From Pseudomonas sp. LFM046 (GTDB lineage: Bacteria; Pseudomonadota; Gammaproteobacteria; Pseudomonadales; Pseudomonadaceae), in assembly GCF_000949385.2 (NCBI RefSeq), contig NZ_JYKO02000001.1, positions 3,668,770-3,732,769 of the forward strand: a stretch of 64,000 bases of DNA, given 5' to 3'. The notes under the pieces are model-generated. The model saw nothing but the letters and a program-made list of their open reading frames with translations, had not been told where the DNA came from and made no database searches. Position numbers and translations under genes: made by a program. Positions 6,669-15,152 of this stretch are shown piece by piece; within the stretch, counting starts at the first letter, position 1, and every line of letters starts with the position of its first letter.

Positions 6669-8522
6669 ATGTGTGGAATCGCTGGATGGCTGTCCTACAG
6701 CCAGAACATGGACGCGCAACGCGACACCCTGCAGCGCATGACCGACACCATGGCCCTGCGTGGCCCGGATGCCAGCGGGCTTTGGATCGACGGGCCGGTC
6801 GGCCTGGGCCATCGCCGGTTGTCGATCATCGACCTGGAAGGTGGTCGCCAACCGATGACGGCCATGCACGGTGGCCTGCGTGAGGTCGCCGCGATTACCT
6901 ACAGCGGCGAGGTCTACAACTTCCGCGAGCTGCGCACCGAGTTGCAACGCCTCGGGCATCGATTCGAAACCCGCAGCGACACCGAGGTGGTGCTGCGGGC
7001 CTACGTGGAATGGGGCGAATCCTTCGTCGAGCGGCTCAATGGCATGTATGCCTTTGCCCTCTGGGACCTGCGCTCGCAGGAGCTGCTGCTGATCCGCGAC
7101 CGCATGGGCGTCAAGCCGCTCTACTACTTCCCCACCGCCGATGGCGTGGTGTTTGGCTCCGAGCCCAAGGCGCTGCTGGCCAATCCCTTGGTACCACGCA
7201 AGGTGCGCGCCGATGGTCTGCGCGAGATCCTGGAGATGGTGAAGACACCCGGGCACGCTGTCTTCGAAGGCATGCGCGAGGTGATGCCGGGCGAAATCGT
7301 GAGGATCAACCGGCAGGGCTTGAGCCGCCGCCACTACTGGAAATTGGAGGCACGCGAGCACACTCACTCGCTGGACGAGACCATCCGCCATACCCGCGAC
7401 CTGCTGGAGGACATCGTCGACCGCCAGATCGTCGCCGACGTACCGCTATGCAGCCTGCTCTCCGGCGGCCTCGACTCCTCGATCATCACTGCGCTGGCCT
7501 CGAAGAAATTGCTCGCCGCCGGCAAGGAGAACATCCGCTCCTTCTCGGTCGATTTCGTCGACCACGGCAACGGCTTCACCGGCGATGCCGTGCGTGGCAC
7601 GCCGGATGCGCCCTTCGTCCGTGACCTGGTGGAAAAGATCCGCTCCTGTCATCAGGAGATCGTCCTCGACAGTCGCGAGTTGGCCGACCCGGCGCTGCGC
7701 GCACAGATTGTCCGCGCCCTCGACCTGCCGCCGGCCTTCTGGGGCGACATGTGGCCGTCGCTCTACCGCCTGTTCCAGGAGGTACGTAAACACTCGACGG
7801 TCGCCTTGTCCGGCGAGAGTGCGGACGAGGTGTTCGGCGGCTACCGCTGGTTCCACGACCCGGAGGCGATCCAGGCCGACACCTTCCCCTGGCTGACCTC
7901 GGTCACTGGCAAGTATTTCGACGGCAAGACCCTGTTCGAGCAAGGCCTGCTGGCCCAGTTGGACATGGAGAGCTTCCTGCGCGACAGCTACGCCCAGGCC
8001 ATCGCCGAAGCGCCGGTGCTACCGGGCGAAAGCGCAGTCGACCAGCGCATGCGGCAGATGAGTTACGTCAACCTGACGCGCTTCGTGCAGACCCTACTGG
8101 ATCGCAAGGACCGCATGAGCATGGCCGTCGGCCTCGAGGTGCGAGTGCCCTTCTGCGACCACCGCCTGGTGGAGTACGCCTTCAACATCCCCTGGGCGCT
8201 GAAAGCCTTCGACGGGCGGGAGAAAAGCATCCTGCGCGCGGCAACCCGCGACCTGCTGCCGGCGTCGATCAGCGAGCGGATCAAGAGCCCCTACCCCTCG
8301 ACCCAGGACCCGGCCTATGAGCAGGCACTGCGTGAAGCCCTGGCCGCGATCCAGGCGGATCGCAATGCGCCGGTGACACCACTGCTCGACAGCGGCCGCA
8401 TCCAGCAAACCCTGGCCAAGCCGCTCGGCAGCGTCTCGCCCATGTACGAACGCATGGGCATGGAGCTGGCGGTCGGTCTCAACACCTGGCTGAACGAGTA
8501 CGACGTCAGCCTCGAACTCTAG
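6669..8522 (+). CDS. asnB: Asparagine synthetase (glutamine-hydrolysing), AsnB family
   Basis: A 617-residue class II amidotransferase. Cys2 of MCGIAGW is the glutaminase nucleophile of the N-terminal Ntn domain (RGPDASG, SGEVYNF, GMYAFALWD), and the synthetase domain carries the PP-loop SGGLDSS at about residues 265-271. The enzyme activates aspartate (or another carboxylate) with ATP and transfers ammonia from glutamine. GGAG precedes ATG 6669. It lies between a damaged oxidoreductase frame and an MFS exporter with a LysR regulator. As cargo on an island it may amidate a specialised metabolite rather than serve housekeeping asparagine synthesis; that is inference. Both catalytic motifs are intact. 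Confidence 0.93.
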   Translation: MCGIAGWLSYSQNMDAQRDTLQRMTDTMALRGPDASGLWIDGPVGLGHRRLSIIDLEGGRQPMTAMHGGLREVAAITYSGEVYNFRELRTELQRLGHRFETRSDTEVVLRAYVEWGESFVERLNGMYAFALWDLRSQELLLIRDRMGVKPLYYFPTADGVVFGSEPKALLANPLVPRKVRADGLREILEMVKTPGHAVFEGMREVMPGEIVRINRQGLSRRHYWKLEAREHTHSLDETIRHTRDLLEDIVDRQIVADVPLCSLLSGGLDSSIITALASKKLLAAGKENIRSFSVDFVDHGNGFTGDAVRGTPDAPFVRDLVEKIRSCHQEIVLDSRELADPALRAQIVRALDLPPAFWGDMWPSLYRLFQEVRKHSTVALSGESADEVFGGYRWFHDPEAIQADTFPWLTSVTGKYFDGKTLFEQGLLAQLDMESFLRDSYAQAIAEAPVLPGESAVDQRMRQMSYVNLTRFVQTLLDRKDRMSMAVGLEVRVPFCDHRLVEYAFNIPWALKAFDGREKSILRAATRDLLPASISERIKSPYPSTQDPAYEQALREALAAIQADRNAPVTPLLDSGRIQQTLAKPLGSVSPMYERMGMELAVGLNTWLNEYDVSLEL

Positions 8523-8533
8523 TCACCAACCGA

Positions 8534-8558
8534 ATGCCGCCCCGGCTCGGGGCGGCAT
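8534..8558 (+). terminator. Hairpin between asnB and the MFS gene
   Basis: A perfect 10-bp stem (ATGCCGCCCC / GGGGCGGCAT) with a 5-nt loop follows the asnB stop codon, but no T tract follows it. It may stabilise the asnB mRNA end or partly terminate before the exporter gene. Confidence 0.5.
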
Positions 8559-8610
8559 CCCTCAGTTCTTCCACCCACGCGACTCCCATGGAGCGCAAGC
8601 GAGCCTGAGC

Positions 8611-9810
8611 ATGCACACACCCAACCAATCCCCCATCTACCTCATAGCGCTGGGAGCCTTCGCTCTTGGCATGGCCTCCTACGTCACCGCTGGCCTGATC
8701 CCGATGATCGAGGCCTCGTTCGCGGTGTCCGTGGCGGTGGCCGCCCAACTTGTCACCGCCTTTACCCTGGCCTACGGCCTGGGCTCGCCGGTCTTCGTTG
8801 CTCTGACCCCGGCACATCACCAGCGCACCGGCCTGCTGCTGGCCCTGGGCCTGTTCGTGATCGCCAACGCGGCCAGCGCGCTGGCCGAGAGCTTCACCAC
8901 GCTGATGGTTTGGCGCGCCATCGCCGGAATCGGCGCCGGCGTCTACCTGGCCATGGGCATCGGTGCCTCGGCCGCGGTCTCCACGCCGGAGCGCCGCGGC
9001 AAGGCCATCGCCATCATCATGGGCGGCATGGCCAGCGGCGTGGTACTGGGCGTGCCGCTCAGCCTGCTGGTCGCCGAGCAGATGGGCTGGCAAGCCGCCC
9101 TGTGGCTGGTCACCGTGCTCGGCCTGGTGGCGTTCTTCGGCCTGCTGCTGAAGCTCCCGACGCTGCCGGCAGCCACCGCCAGCTCGCTGGGGCAGAAGCT
9201 GGCCATCCTCGGCGACGGTCATGTGCTGGTCATCCTGCTGGTGTCCCTGCTGGCCGCCATCGCCAGCCTCGGCATGTACACCTTTATCGCCCCGCTGCTG
9301 GCCGACCCGGCCTATGGCGCGGTGCGCTCGGTCACGCCCTACCTCTGGGTCTGGGGCATCGGCGGCGTGCTGGGTAGCTTCCTGATCGGCCCCCTGGTGG
9401 ACCGCATCAAGGGCCCGGTCCTGACCTTCGCCATCATGGTGATCCTCGCCGTTTCGCTGTTCGTGCTGCCGCTGTCCGCCGCGCTCGGTACCTGGCTGGT
9501 GATGCTGCCCATAGCCGTGTGGGGAGCCGTCGGCTGGGCCCTGCAGGTGCCGCAGAACAACGAACTGATCCTGGCGCGCCAAGCCCAGGGCGACGGCAAC
9601 CTGGCCATCGCGCTGAACGAGTCGGCGCTCTACCTTGGCAGCGCCATCGGCGCCGCCGCCGGCGGTTTCGTGCTGCTGTTGCAGATGCCCACCTGGACCC
9701 TGGCCGCCTGCGCGGGCGGTGTGGCCGTCCTGGGCGCCCTGCTGCAGATTGTTAACCTGCGTCGCCCACGCAACTGGACCTGCGACGTGCAGGCCGAGCC
9801 CTACAACTGA
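8611..9810 (+). CDS. MFS exporter (DHA1 / AraJ-like)
   Basis: A 399-residue, very hydrophobic protein with about twelve membrane segments in two halves. It opens with LIALGAFALGMASYVTAGLIPMI, has GLGSPVFVAL and the MFS motif RRGKAIAIIMGGMASGVVLGVPL between the early helices, and a central break near residues 195-210. Proteins of this DHA1 type (AraJ, chloramphenicol- or sugar-efflux relatives) export small molecules with proton entry. Placement after asnB and before a LysR gene suggests export of the cassette's product or of a toxic substrate; the substrate cannot be read from sequence. The ribosome site is weak. Confidence 0.88.
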   Translation: MHTPNQSPIYLIALGAFALGMASYVTAGLIPMIEASFAVSVAVAAQLVTAFTLAYGLGSPVFVALTPAHHQRTGLLLALGLFVIANAASALAESFTTLMVWRAIAGIGAGVYLAMGIGASAAVSTPERRGKAIAIIMGGMASGVVLGVPLSLLVAEQMGWQAALWLVTVLGLVAFFGLLLKLPTLPAATASSLGQKLAILGDGHVLVILLVSLLAAIASLGMYTFIAPLLADPAYGAVRSVTPYLWVWGIGGVLGSFLIGPLVDRIKGPVLTFAIMVILAVSLFVLPLSAALGTWLVMLPIAVWGAVGWALQVPQNNELILARQAQGDGNLAIALNESALYLGSAIGAAAGGFVLLLQMPTWTLAACAGGVAVLGALLQIVNLRRPRNWTCDVQAEPYN

Positions 9811-9832
9811 ATCACCCAAGGGAGGAAGGGCC

Positions 9833-10759
9833 GTGGAACTGCGCCACCTTCGCTGTTTCATCGCCGTCGCAGAGGAACTGCACTTTGCGCGTGCGGCCGC
9901 GCGTCTGCACATCGAACAGTCGCCCCTCTCCAGGATCATCAAGGAACTGGAGTACCGCCTGGGTGTACAGCTGTTCGAGCGCACGACGCGTCGCACGCGA
10001 CTGACCTGGGCCGGCAAGGTTTTTCTGGAGGAAGCCCGCCGCGTACTCGCGGTGGTCGACCAGGCCAAGGCCAGCGTCAAGAGCGCCGCGGCCGGATACC
10101 GCGGGCGCATTCGCGTCGCATTGTCCGATGGCATCCCGCAGTCACGCCTGGCCGCCCTCCTCGCTCAGTGCCGCGAGGAAGAGCCGGAGGTCGAGATCTG
10201 TCTGTCGGAAGTCACCTTTACCGAACAGGTCAGAGGGCTGAACGACGACCTGTTCGATATCGGCCTGGCTCAGTCGGCCGAGGTCGGCGAGGGCCTGGTA
10301 GCCGAGCCAGTCTGGTTCGACCCGTTGGTGGTGGCGGTGCCCGCCCGCCATCCTTTGTTGACCTATCGCCACGTGCCGCTCGACGAGGTGGTCCGCTATC
10401 CCCTGGTGCTCTGTGATCCGCAAGTCTGCGAAGGCTTCTGGCAACAGCTGCGGCAAGTGTTGGGCACGGTGGATACGCGGCTGACGATCGCCGACCGCGT
10501 CCCCACGCTGGACCTGATGATGGCGCTGGTAGCGGCTGGCTATGGGCTGGGCTTTTCCAGCCTGGCGCGGATCACCGAACTCAACAATCCCGGTGTAGTG
10601 ACCCGGCCACTGGCCGGCTGCCCTGCAATGCTGACCACCTACCTGATACGGCGCGAAGGCGAGCCGGCCGAGCAATTGGCGAGGTTTGTCGACCGGGTGA
10701 GTCCGGAAGAGAGCCGGGCATTGCTATCCGACCAGTCCCGAGCAGAAGCGATTGCATGA
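9833..10759 (+). CDS. LysR-family transcriptional regulator
   Basis: The 308-residue product begins with the standard LysR HTH (MELRHLRCFIAVAEELHFARAAARLHIEQSPLSRIIKELEYRLGVQLFERTTRRTRLT) and continues into a periplasmic-binding-like effector domain (about 90-295). I start at GTG 9833 because GGAGGAAGGG sits just upstream and this places the HTH at residue 1; upstream in-frame sequence is the shadow of the MFS gene. It is co-directional with asnB and the exporter, 22 bases after the exporter stop. LysR proteins usually control neighbouring genes; here it probably responds to the cassette's metabolite. The effector is unknown. Confidence 0.92.
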   Translation: MELRHLRCFIAVAEELHFARAAARLHIEQSPLSRIIKELEYRLGVQLFERTTRRTRLTWAGKVFLEEARRVLAVVDQAKASVKSAAAGYRGRIRVALSDGIPQSRLAALLAQCREEEPEVEICLSEVTFTEQVRGLNDDLFDIGLAQSAEVGEGLVAEPVWFDPLVVAVPARHPLLTYRHVPLDEVVRYPLVLCDPQVCEGFWQQLRQVLGTVDTRLTIADRVPTLDLMMALVAAGYGLGFSSLARITELNNPGVVTRPLAGCPAMLTTYLIRREGEPAEQLARFVDRVSPEESRALLSDQSRAEAIA

Positions 10760-10853
10760 CGATCAAAAGCATCGACAGGGGCAGATCTGAACAGTGATCA
10801 GAGCAGACACCCGGAGATGCTCTTCGAACACGAAGTAAAGATGAGAGCCCTCC

Positions 10854-10937
10854 ATGGCCAAACGCGATATCTTTTCCGAACTGATCGAAGGCATTGACGA
10901 CCTAGCCACAACAGGTGAACGCAATCAGACTTTGCGA
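10854..10937 (+). pseudogene. 5' fragment of a NadS/HigA-type antitoxin gene
   Basis: The first 28 codons (MAKRDIFSELIEGIDDLATT, then GERNQTLR) match the N-terminus of XRE-type antitoxins of the NadS/HigA group, whose usual form is KRDIFSEL-EGI-AL-ERQGK-TLR. After that the frame runs to a stop at 11051 without any HTH, so the antitoxin is cut short and no toxin gene is visible upstream. A toxin-antitoxin pair of the island has therefore been lost. The rest of 10760-11238 shows no gene. Confidence 0.6.
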
Positions 10938-11238
10938 CCAAGAAGGTCGAGTACACGTCAATCAGACCCGTTAGAGTCGCGAAAGTCTGAAGATTGCAAA
11001 TATCCCAGAACGCCTTTGCCCAAGCCTTTCATGCCACGCCAGTGCCCCTGAAGCAGCGGGAACAAGACCGCTTACAGCCCAACAACCATGCTCCTGTCCT
11101 GATTCGCCGCTTGGGCAGCCATCTTGAGTCCAATCACGAATTTGCCCTATGACATGCTCCTCACTCTGTCTGCGGAGCAGTACCAGTGACATGAGGTCTT
11201 GGAGCATGTAGCGATCTGGTCGTATCAATGACGGGAAT

Positions 11239-12213
11239 CTAGACCGCTTCTTTTCTTCTCCGCTCAGTCTCCTCCCGTGCCTCAGCAATCGAACCGTATG
11301 CTCCTGAAAGCAGCGTATCGATCGCGCACCAGAACCGACTGGTTGGATAGATGTTGCCATTGACCAGTGGCTTAGCGGGCTGAATTGCAGGACCGAGCTT
11401 GTAGACAACGAACGCTTCCGCAGAACCCTTTGACCAAAGTGGGTTGATCATAGATGGGCTACTGACTCGCTCATAGCTTTCAACGTGATGGACCGACCGG
11501 AGACGGCCGCCATATCTAAAGGCAATGTAGTTTGGCGCCTCGATCGGCCACCCTTTCTCTCCTACGGGGTGGTAGTAATAACCATCAGTCTCGACTACAT
11601 CACGATAGGTATGTGGATGGTCTGCCCGAATTCGCTTGGGCGACAGAACGACCATATACACCTGATTGCTCAACACACGCTTCATCGGCGAGTACTCCTT
11701 GTAATGCTCGACCAGCTCGCGCAACCAAAGCTTCTCTTCATGGCTAGAAGCCTTGGCCCGGGCCTGAACAGCCAATTTGCGTAGGTCATCCCAAGAAAGG
11801 TGAGGCACAGACTCCTGATGCGCTTTAGGGAGCATCCGAGCTGCGTTGATTTGCGAGGCGAAGCTGACAGAGAGAATGCATTTGAACTGAACGTCGCTTC
11901 GAAGGCGAGCTTGATACTTGGAAAGCTGTCCTTTGCCAGCCACAGAGGACCATCGCTTCGCTTCGATGATCAGGTGGAAATTTTCCCCCACTATCTCGAC
12001 GTCAGTGAAGCCACCATTCTTTTCATGGCGCTGTAGGTCAATCTGGACCTGCCGAACTGCGACACCCTTGCCGAACACTCGCTGAAGCAATGCATTAAGA
12101 AAAGCAGGGCTCTGTTCCAGAACCCAACCGAGTGCATACGTACCACTGTTTTCATCTGCTCCAAGCAATCGAAATACGCTGGAGGCTTGGGAGCCATAAA
12201 CGCTTAGAGCCAC
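11239..12213 (-). CDS. PD-(D/E)XK nuclease-like protein
   Basis: A 324-residue protein of unknown family. A PD-(D/E)XK signature is visible: D71 in GGFTDVEI and E84-x-K86 in LIIEAKRWSS, followed by KGQLSKYQARL, in a strand-strand-helix context typical of restriction-like nucleases. The C-terminal half (about 200-320: DGYYYHPVGEKGWPIEAPNYIAFRYGGRLRSVHHVESYE) is a separate, aromatic-rich domain of unknown role. It starts on GTG 12213 with AGGAG twelve bases upstream. Its GC content looks lower than that of the core genes. Position beside ScoMcrA-like and antirestriction genes suggests a defence function, which is an inference. Confidence 0.65.
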   Translation of the reverse strand: MALSVYGSQASSVFRLLGADENSGTYALGWVLEQSPAFLNALLQRVFGKGVAVRQVQIDLQRHEKNGGFTDVEIVGENFHLIIEAKRWSSVAGKGQLSKYQARLRSDVQFKCILSVSFASQINAARMLPKAHQESVPHLSWDDLRKLAVQARAKASSHEEKLWLRELVEHYKEYSPMKRVLSNQVYMVVLSPKRIRADHPHTYRDVVETDGYYYHPVGEKGWPIEAPNYIAFRYGGRLRSVHHVESYERVSSPSMINPLWSKGSAEAFVVYKLGPAIQPAKPLVNGNIYPTSRFWCAIDTLLSGAYGSIAEAREETERRRKEAV

Positions 12214-12284
12214 GGACCGATACTCCTGTTGTCAGCCGGTGTAACACGTTCTTCAGCTGATTCTTGGCTTACGACACCAATTGA

Positions 12285-12677
12285 TCATGTCCTGGAGAGC
12301 ACCAGCACGCCACCGTCGTAGCTAACCTGTTTGTAGTCTCTTAACTGAGTGAGCACTGCTACACCGCCAGCGCTCATGGCAATAGCAATTGCAGTCGCCA
12401 TTACGGCTGGCCCCAATGTGAACGCGGGGACTGCAGCAGCCCCGAGTGATGCGATTCCAGCAGTCACTGAAGACTTGGTGTTATCTGATTTGGCAGCCAA
12501 CAAGGCCGCCGTCACTGCAACACCAATGCAGCCGAACGCAATTACCCACGCCACCTTGCCTGTGGCCCTGATCTTGAAGGTTTTTTTAGCCAGATCACCC
12601 TCAACCTCGATGTAGTCGGCTCCTGCCCTGATTGCCTCAGCAAGCTCTTCTTCCGTTTTCGCTTTAGCGCGCGCCAT
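12285..12677 (-). CDS. Small membrane protein with two membrane segments
   Basis: A 130-residue protein: an acidic/basic cytosolic head (MARAKAKTEEELAEAIRAGA, then DYIEVEGDLAKKTFKIRATG), a membrane segment (VAWVIAFGCIGVAVTAALLAA), a hydrophobic Ala/Gly-rich stretch (GLY/ALA helices about 65-105) and a C-terminal LRDYKQVSYDGGVLVLSRT. I use ATG 12677, preceded by GAAGGAAAG, rather than the upstream in-frame ATG at 12773. I recognise similar proteins only as hypothetical. It lies 71 bases upstream of the PD-(D/E)XK gene on the same strand, so the two may form a pair (membrane effector plus nuclease-like partner). Confidence 0.65.
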   Translation of the reverse strand: MARAKAKTEEELAEAIRAGADYIEVEGDLAKKTFKIRATGKVAWVIAFGCIGVAVTAALLAAKSDNTKSSVTAGIASLGAAAVPAFTLGPAVMATAIAIAMSAGGVAVLTQLRDYKQVSYDGGVLVLSRT

Positions 12678-13000
12678 CAGTTCTTTCCTTCGCTCGTGAT
12701 CGCAGTTTGATATCGCTTTGTATCGGTATCCGCAACCCAATTCAATCCCACCATCATCCGCGAATCGCATCAACGATTGAGCACCGCTCTGCCTGGAGAA
12801 AATCCATGCTCAACCTGACTGATAGACGCGAATACACTGCTGTCAAATGAGCGAGCACTAGCCGGGGCGGCCGTGCATATGACCTGACGGCAGCCACCAG
12901 CGACCACAACTCCTGCACCCGCGCTTACGGATTGTGCGAATGAATCATCACCTCTTGGTGTTCAACTCCTTCGCATGCTGGCAATCCGCCTGATCGTCTC

Positions 13001-13020
13001 GTTAAAGTGCATGCTTTAAC
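13001..13020. promoter_or_regulatory. Inverted repeat upstream of the ScoMcrA-like gene
   Basis: GTTAAAG and CTTTAAC flank a 6-bp TGCATG centre, 13 bases before the start at 13033. The position fits an operator that controls the restriction gene. The rest of 12678-13000 shows no gene. Confidence 0.45.
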
Positions 13021-13032
13021 AACCGATCAGGG

Positions 13033-13698
13033 ATGACCACGTTGATCCTTCCAGAAGCAACCCGTGCTGCGCTAGAACGAGCACTCAAGAAGTTCGACAG
13101 AGAGTTCCGCAACAGCCAGGAGTGGGCAGGGTGGGAAGACAACCAGGCCCATCGCTATGCCATCAAGTGGGAAGGCGGTCTCTACCCCGCCAAGAAAGTA
13201 ATTTCCCTCGCTACCGATACTCCAGTTGGGTACTTCTCCGGCGGCATTCAAACGAACCGGTACCTCGAAGCTCGCGGTTTCGAGATTGTCCGCCTTCAGC
13301 GAGAAGGGCAAGCGCCCTCCCCCTATGAAATCAGCTTTGAAATTGGCGATATCTACGATCGCCGGACTGATATTCACGGCCCGTTTGGTGGCAGCCGGCA
13401 AAGCGGCGTTTCGCCATCTGCACAAGCGCCAGCGGTCTTCCTGTTCACGGGAGAAAGCGGTGAGCAGTTTGGGTACAAGGACCACTACGACGACTTCGGC
13501 GTCTACCACTACACGGGCGAGGGGCAAATCGGCGACATGCAACTCACCGGGGGAAACAAAGCCATCCTGAATCACGCCCAGGACGGGCGCTCCCTCCACC
13601 TGTTCAAGTCGCTAGGCAAGAAGGCCGGCAAAAGCCAAGGCCAACAGTACTTGGGCGAGTTCGTTTGCGCGGACCATGCCTGGCCCTTTACAAGGTGA
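13033..13698 (+). pseudogene. 5' part of a ScoMcrA-like type IV restriction gene (head + SRA-like domains)
   Basis: The 221-residue frame has an N-terminal head domain (about 1-85: SQEWAGWEDNQAHRYAIKWE, GGLYPAKKVISLATD, RYLEARGFEIVRL) and an SRA-like modified-base-binding domain (about 95-215: YEISFEIGDIYDRRTDIHGP, FGYKDHYDDFGVYHYTGEG, GNKAILNHAQDGRSLHLF, YLGEFVCADHAW). In ScoMcrA-type enzymes these bind 5-methylcytosine or phosphorothioate DNA and are followed by an HNH nuclease. Here the sequence switches at about 13675-13690 into an integrase gene in another frame, so the HNH domain is lost. The stump could still bind modified DNA but should not cut it. Confidence 0.72.
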
Positions 13699-14276
13699 AC
13701 AGTGGCTCGCGCGAACAAGAAGTTGTGAAGCTGCGCTGGGACTGGGAGATACCGGTTCCAGAGCTCAAGACCAGCGTCTTCCTCATACCGGCCGATTTTG
13801 GTGGCAGACATGAGAGTTCGGGGGTCAAGAACGGCGACGAGCGTTTGGTGGTGCTGAACAACGTGGCGAAATCCGTCATCGAGGGACAGCGTGGCCTGGA
13901 CCCAGTTTGGGTGTTCCCTTACGGGATGCCTGACCAGAACGGCAAGGCGATGCCGGTACACCGAATGAACGACTCGGCCTGGAAGAAAGCCAGGGTGAGG
14001 GCGGCAAAGAAATTTCAGGAACAGTTTCTGCGCCCTGCTCCACCCGGATTCGCTTCGATCCGCATCCACGACCTGAAGCACACGTTCGGCCGCAGGCTTC
14101 GGGCGGCCGGGGTAACGGAGGAGGATCGGAGGGCTCTCTTGGGGCACAAGAACGGCAGCATCACCAGTCATTACTCGGCGGCAGAGCTGGGAAAACTGAT
14201 CGATGAAGCCAACAAGATATCGGCTACCGACTCCCGCGGGCCGGTGCTGACGATACTGAGGAGGAAGGCAGGATGA
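13680..14276 (+). pseudogene. Tyrosine recombinase (integrase) missing its N-terminal half
   Basis: About 197 residues of catalytic domain: the ArgI box NSGSREQEVVKLRWDW, the strand region TSVFLIPADF...GDERLVVLN, the box II HDLKHTFGRRLRAAGV, LLGHKNGSITSHYSAAEL with the His and the Tyr nucleophile, and a C-terminal tail. The arm-binding and core-binding N-terminal half (about 170-200 residues) is absent. The join lies inside the ScoMcrA-like stump, so one deletion probably removed the 3' end of that gene and the 5' end of int. It ends 73 bases from the tRNA-Pro 3' end, the usual place for the integrase of an element inserted in that tRNA. The element cannot excise with this protein. Confidence 0.82.
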
Positions 14277-14302
14277 AGAGTCCCGCAAAAGTCCCTGAAA
14301 CG

Positions 14303-14332
14303 AAAAAGGCCAGTCGTTTCCGAACTGGCCTA
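14303..14332 (-). terminator. Terminator downstream of tRNA-Pro
   Basis: On the minus strand, GGCCAGT / ACTGGCC (stem 14308-14314 with 14324-14330) is followed by TTTTTCG. It terminates the tRNA-Pro transcript and lies between the gene and the integrase remnant. Confidence 0.8.
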
Positions 14333-14348
14333 AGTCGTTGAAGAATAT

Positions 14349-14425
<77 letters not shown>

Positions 14426-14462
14426 CGTTTGTTGCTCGTTCCGCGTTGTTGGAACGGAGCGA

Positions 14463-14491
14463 ACTATACTTTAAGCTTTTGAATTGTGGAA
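14463..14491 (-). promoter_or_regulatory. Sigma-70 promoter of tRNA-Pro
   Basis: On the minus strand, TTCCAC (14491-14486) and TATAGT (14468-14463) are separated by 17 bases and lie about 40 bases before the tRNA. Confidence 0.6.
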
Positions 14492-14509
14492 GGTTTTTTT
14501 CAAAAAAAA

Positions 14510-14866
14510 TTACTTCCGCAATACCAGGAGGACGTCCTCGAGCTCGGCAATCATCTGGCGGATGAGCTGCTTGTACTGCGTGGTGTCTTCCTTGGCTTCG
14601 TCCCCGGAGAGGCGCTGGCGCGCCCCGCCGATGGTGAAGCCCTGATCGTATAACAGCGCCCGGATCTGCCGAATCATCAGCACATCCTGACGCTGGTAGT
14701 AGCGCCGGTTCCCGCGCCGCTTTACCGGGTTGAGCTGGGGGAATTCCTGCTCCCAGTAACGCAGCACGTGGGGCTTGACTGCGCAGAGCTCGCTGACCTC
14801 ACCAATGGTGAAGTAACGCTTGCCTGGAATGGGCGGTAACTCGTCGTTATGACTCGGTTCCAGCAT
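14510..14866 (-). CDS. MerR-family transcriptional regulator
   Basis: A 118-residue MerR-type protein with the winged helix [31 protein letters not shown] and [26 protein letters not shown] (about residues 17-85), followed by a short helical tail. It has no C-terminal metal-binding cysteines, so it is not a metal sensor of the classic type. The conserved gene follows ihfA in Pseudomonas; here its start overlaps the ihfA stop by 20 bases. The regulated genes are not known to me. Confidence 0.9.
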   Translation of the reverse strand: MLEPSHNDELPPIPGKRYFTIGEVSELCAVKPHVLRYWEQEFPQLNPVKRRGNRRYYQRQDVLMIRQIRALLYDQGFTIGGARQRLSGDEAKEDTTQYKQLIRQMIAELEDVLLVLRK

Positions 14867-15149
14867 AAGCTTCGACCCTGGCTTTGAGTTTCTGCCCTGG
14901 ACGGAAAGTGACTACACGGCGAGCCGTGATCGGGATTTCCTCTCCTGTCTTCGGGTTCCGGCCAGGCCGCTGACGCTTGTCGCGCAGATCGAAGTTGCCG
15001 AAGCCCGACAACTTCACCTGTTCGTTATGCTCCAGCGCCTGACGGATTTCCTCGAAAAACAGCTCCACCAGTTCCTTGGCTTCCCGTTTATTCAGGCCAA
15101 GCTCTTCATAAAGACGTTCAGCCATCTCAGCTTTCGTCAGAGCCCCCAT
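14847..15149 (-). CDS. ihfA: Integration host factor alpha subunit
   Basis: A 100-residue HU/IHF-family protein: [64 protein letters not shown] and [15 protein letters not shown]. The beta arm with the conserved NPKTGE proline intercalates DNA. With IHF beta it bends DNA for recombination, replication and sigma-54 promoters. It is encoded three bases after pheT, as in other gammaproteobacteria, and overlaps the MerR-like gene. Confidence 0.97.
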   Translation of the reverse strand: MGALTKAEMAERLYEELGLNKREAKELVELFFEEIRQALEHNEQVKLSGFGNFDLRDKRQRPGRNPKTGEEIPITARRVVTFRPGQKLKARVEAYAGTES

Positions 15150-15152
15150 ACG

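Noticed and set aside
8611..9810. Antibiotic resistance determinant
   Set aside because: DHA1 similarity alone cannot show drug export; context favours a cassette-specific substrate.
1..14300. A second copy of the tRNA-Pro 3' end (attL) inside the window
   Set aside because: I looked for TGGTCGGGACGGAGTGATTC and close variants and found none; the other junction is probably outside the window.
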